Made by a program: the position numbers and the translations under genes
Notes under the pieces: model-generated
What the model was told of the DNA's origin: nothing
What the model saw: only the letters and a program-made list of their open reading frames with translations
The model's database searches: none
In this document: in pieces, positions 12,994 to 13,666 of the stretch
Position numbering within the stretch: position 1 is the stretch's first letter
How the letters are laid out: every line of letters starts with the position of its first letter
Assembly (NCBI GenBank): GCA_051005375.1
Contig: JBPCJK010000043.1
Coordinates: 1-13,666 of the forward strand
Length of the DNA: 13,666 nt
Direction: 5' to 3'
DNA from: JADDRA01 sp051005375
GTDB taxonomy: Bacteria > Actinomycetota > Acidimicrobiia > Acidimicrobiales > CADCSY01

Positions 12994-13666
12994 ATGCGCC
13001 GACACCTGCTGCCGGCCATCCTCGCCCTGATCTCTCTGTCGTCGTTGGTGGCAGCGGTGCGGGCCGAGCCAGCGGGATCGGCCACCTCCGTCGCCGCCGT
13101 CGACGGCACCCCGGCTCCGGTGGCGCCGGTCCTGAGCCCCAGGCGGGCCCCGGCCCTGTTGGCCCAACCCGTCGGCAAGGCCCAGCTGGTCCAGGCCCTG
13201 GAGGCCGTCTCGGCTGGCAGTCCCGACCGCTCCTGCCTGTTGGTCACCGACGGTGAGCAGGTGCTGTTCGAGCGCCAGGCCGAGCTGCCCCTGGCCCCGG
13301 CGTCGGGCATGAAGCTGCTGACGGCAGCGGCCGTGTTGGACCACCTCGACCCCGCCGAGCGCCTGCGGACCAACGTGGTGGCCGCCGGGGCTCCTGCCGG
13401 CGGAGTCGTCGACGGCGACCTGTGGTTGGTGGGAGGGGGTGATCCGGTCCTCGGTACGGCCGACTGGGCCGCCCACTTCGAGCGCCAGCCGGCGCTGGTC
13501 ACCCCTCTAGAGGAGCTGGCCGACGGCATCGCCCGGTCTGGTGTGCGCGAGATCCGGGGCCGGGTGCTCGGTGACGAGAGTCGCTACGACGCCACCCGCT
13601 ACGTCGCCGGCTGGCCTGGGCGCTACATCACCGCCAACGAGGTCGGCCCCCTGTCCGCCCTGTCGG
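12994..13666 (+). CDS. dacB: D-alanyl-D-alanine carboxypeptidase/endopeptidase, PBP4 type (peptidase S13), 3' end cut by window edge
   Basis: The frame is open from the ATG at 12994 to the right edge (224 codons). The N-terminus is a typical Sec signal peptide: MRRH, a hydrophobic core to about residue 22, and a likely cleavage after VRA (residue 24). The active-site SxxK tetrad is S104-G-M-K107 in PASGMKLLT, where S104 is the acylated serine. The segment GDLWLVGGGDPVL (141-153) and DESRYDATRY (194-203) with GWPGRY after it match the PBP4 family. The SxN and KTG boxes should lie beyond the edge. The enzyme trims or cuts cross-links in peptidoglycan outside the membrane. The region between signal and catalytic domain is Pro/Ala-rich. 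A TAACCT hexamer lies 9 nt before the ATG, with only a weak GGAA that could serve as Shine-Dalgarno. Confidence 0.93.
   Translation, partial: MRRHLLPAILALISLSSLVAAVRAEPAGSATSVAAVDGTPAPVAPVLSPRRAPALLAQPVGKAQLVQALEAVSAGSPDRSCLLVTDGEQVLFERQAELPLAPASGMKLLTAAAVLDHLDPAERLRTNVVAAGAPAGGVVDGDLWLVGGGDPVLGTADWAAHFERQPALVTPLEELADGIARSGVREIRGRVLGDESRYDATRYVAGWPGRYITANEVGPLSALS

Overview
The window is very GC-rich chromosomal DNA from an actinobacterium. Three features support this: a single-chain FbiC (CofG and CofH fused, the actinobacterial form of F420 biosynthesis), the actinobacterial gene order tkt-tal-zwf-opcA, and frequent GTG starts with 1-4 bp gene overlaps. A deep-branching lineage such as Acidimicrobiia would fit, but that is inference. 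I see no rRNA, tRNA, CRISPR array, insertion sequence or phage gene, and the whole window is densely coding.

Minus strand, 12203 down to 1: ten tightly packed genes read leftwards. In transcription order they are a small DUF983 zinc-ribbon membrane protein, a FIST-domain putative sensor, transketolase (tkt), transaldolase (tal), glucose-6-phosphate dehydrogenase (zwf), its assembly factor OpcA (opcA), an ABC ATPase, its six-helix permease, FO synthase (fbiC), and a LOG/TIGR00730 nucleotide-processing protein cut by the left edge. Gaps are 10, 40 and 63 nt in the first part. From tal onwards the junctions are 1- or 4-bp overlaps (TGATG, GTGA, ATGA, GTGA) or a 1-nt gap. The exception is permease-fbiC, where 64 nt (or 7 nt with an alternative GTG) separate the genes. 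This reads as one operon, or as two with an internal promoter before tkt. Zwf makes NADPH, OpcA supports Zwf, and Tkt and Tal recycle pentose phosphates. The 6-phosphogluconolactonase gene (pgl/devB) that often follows opcA in actinobacteria is absent here, and a DrrAB/BcrA-like exporter pair occupies its place.

Plus strand, 12258 to 13666: a TetR-family regulator is divergent from the DUF983 gene across a 54-nt intergenic stretch. After 124 nt comes the 5' part of a secreted PBP4-type D-alanyl-D-alanine carboxypeptidase (dacB), which runs off the right edge. Both plus-strand genes have a TANNNT -10-like hexamer only 8-9 nt before the ATG, which suggests leaderless transcripts. The tetR hexamer sits inside an imperfect palindrome that could be an autoregulatory operator.

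I found no clear-cut new defence or mobile system. The most interesting aspect is the company kept: a FIST sensor, a NADPH-producing pentose phosphate module with a short transketolase, an ABC exporter, F420 precursor synthesis and a LOG enzyme in one apparently co-translated run.
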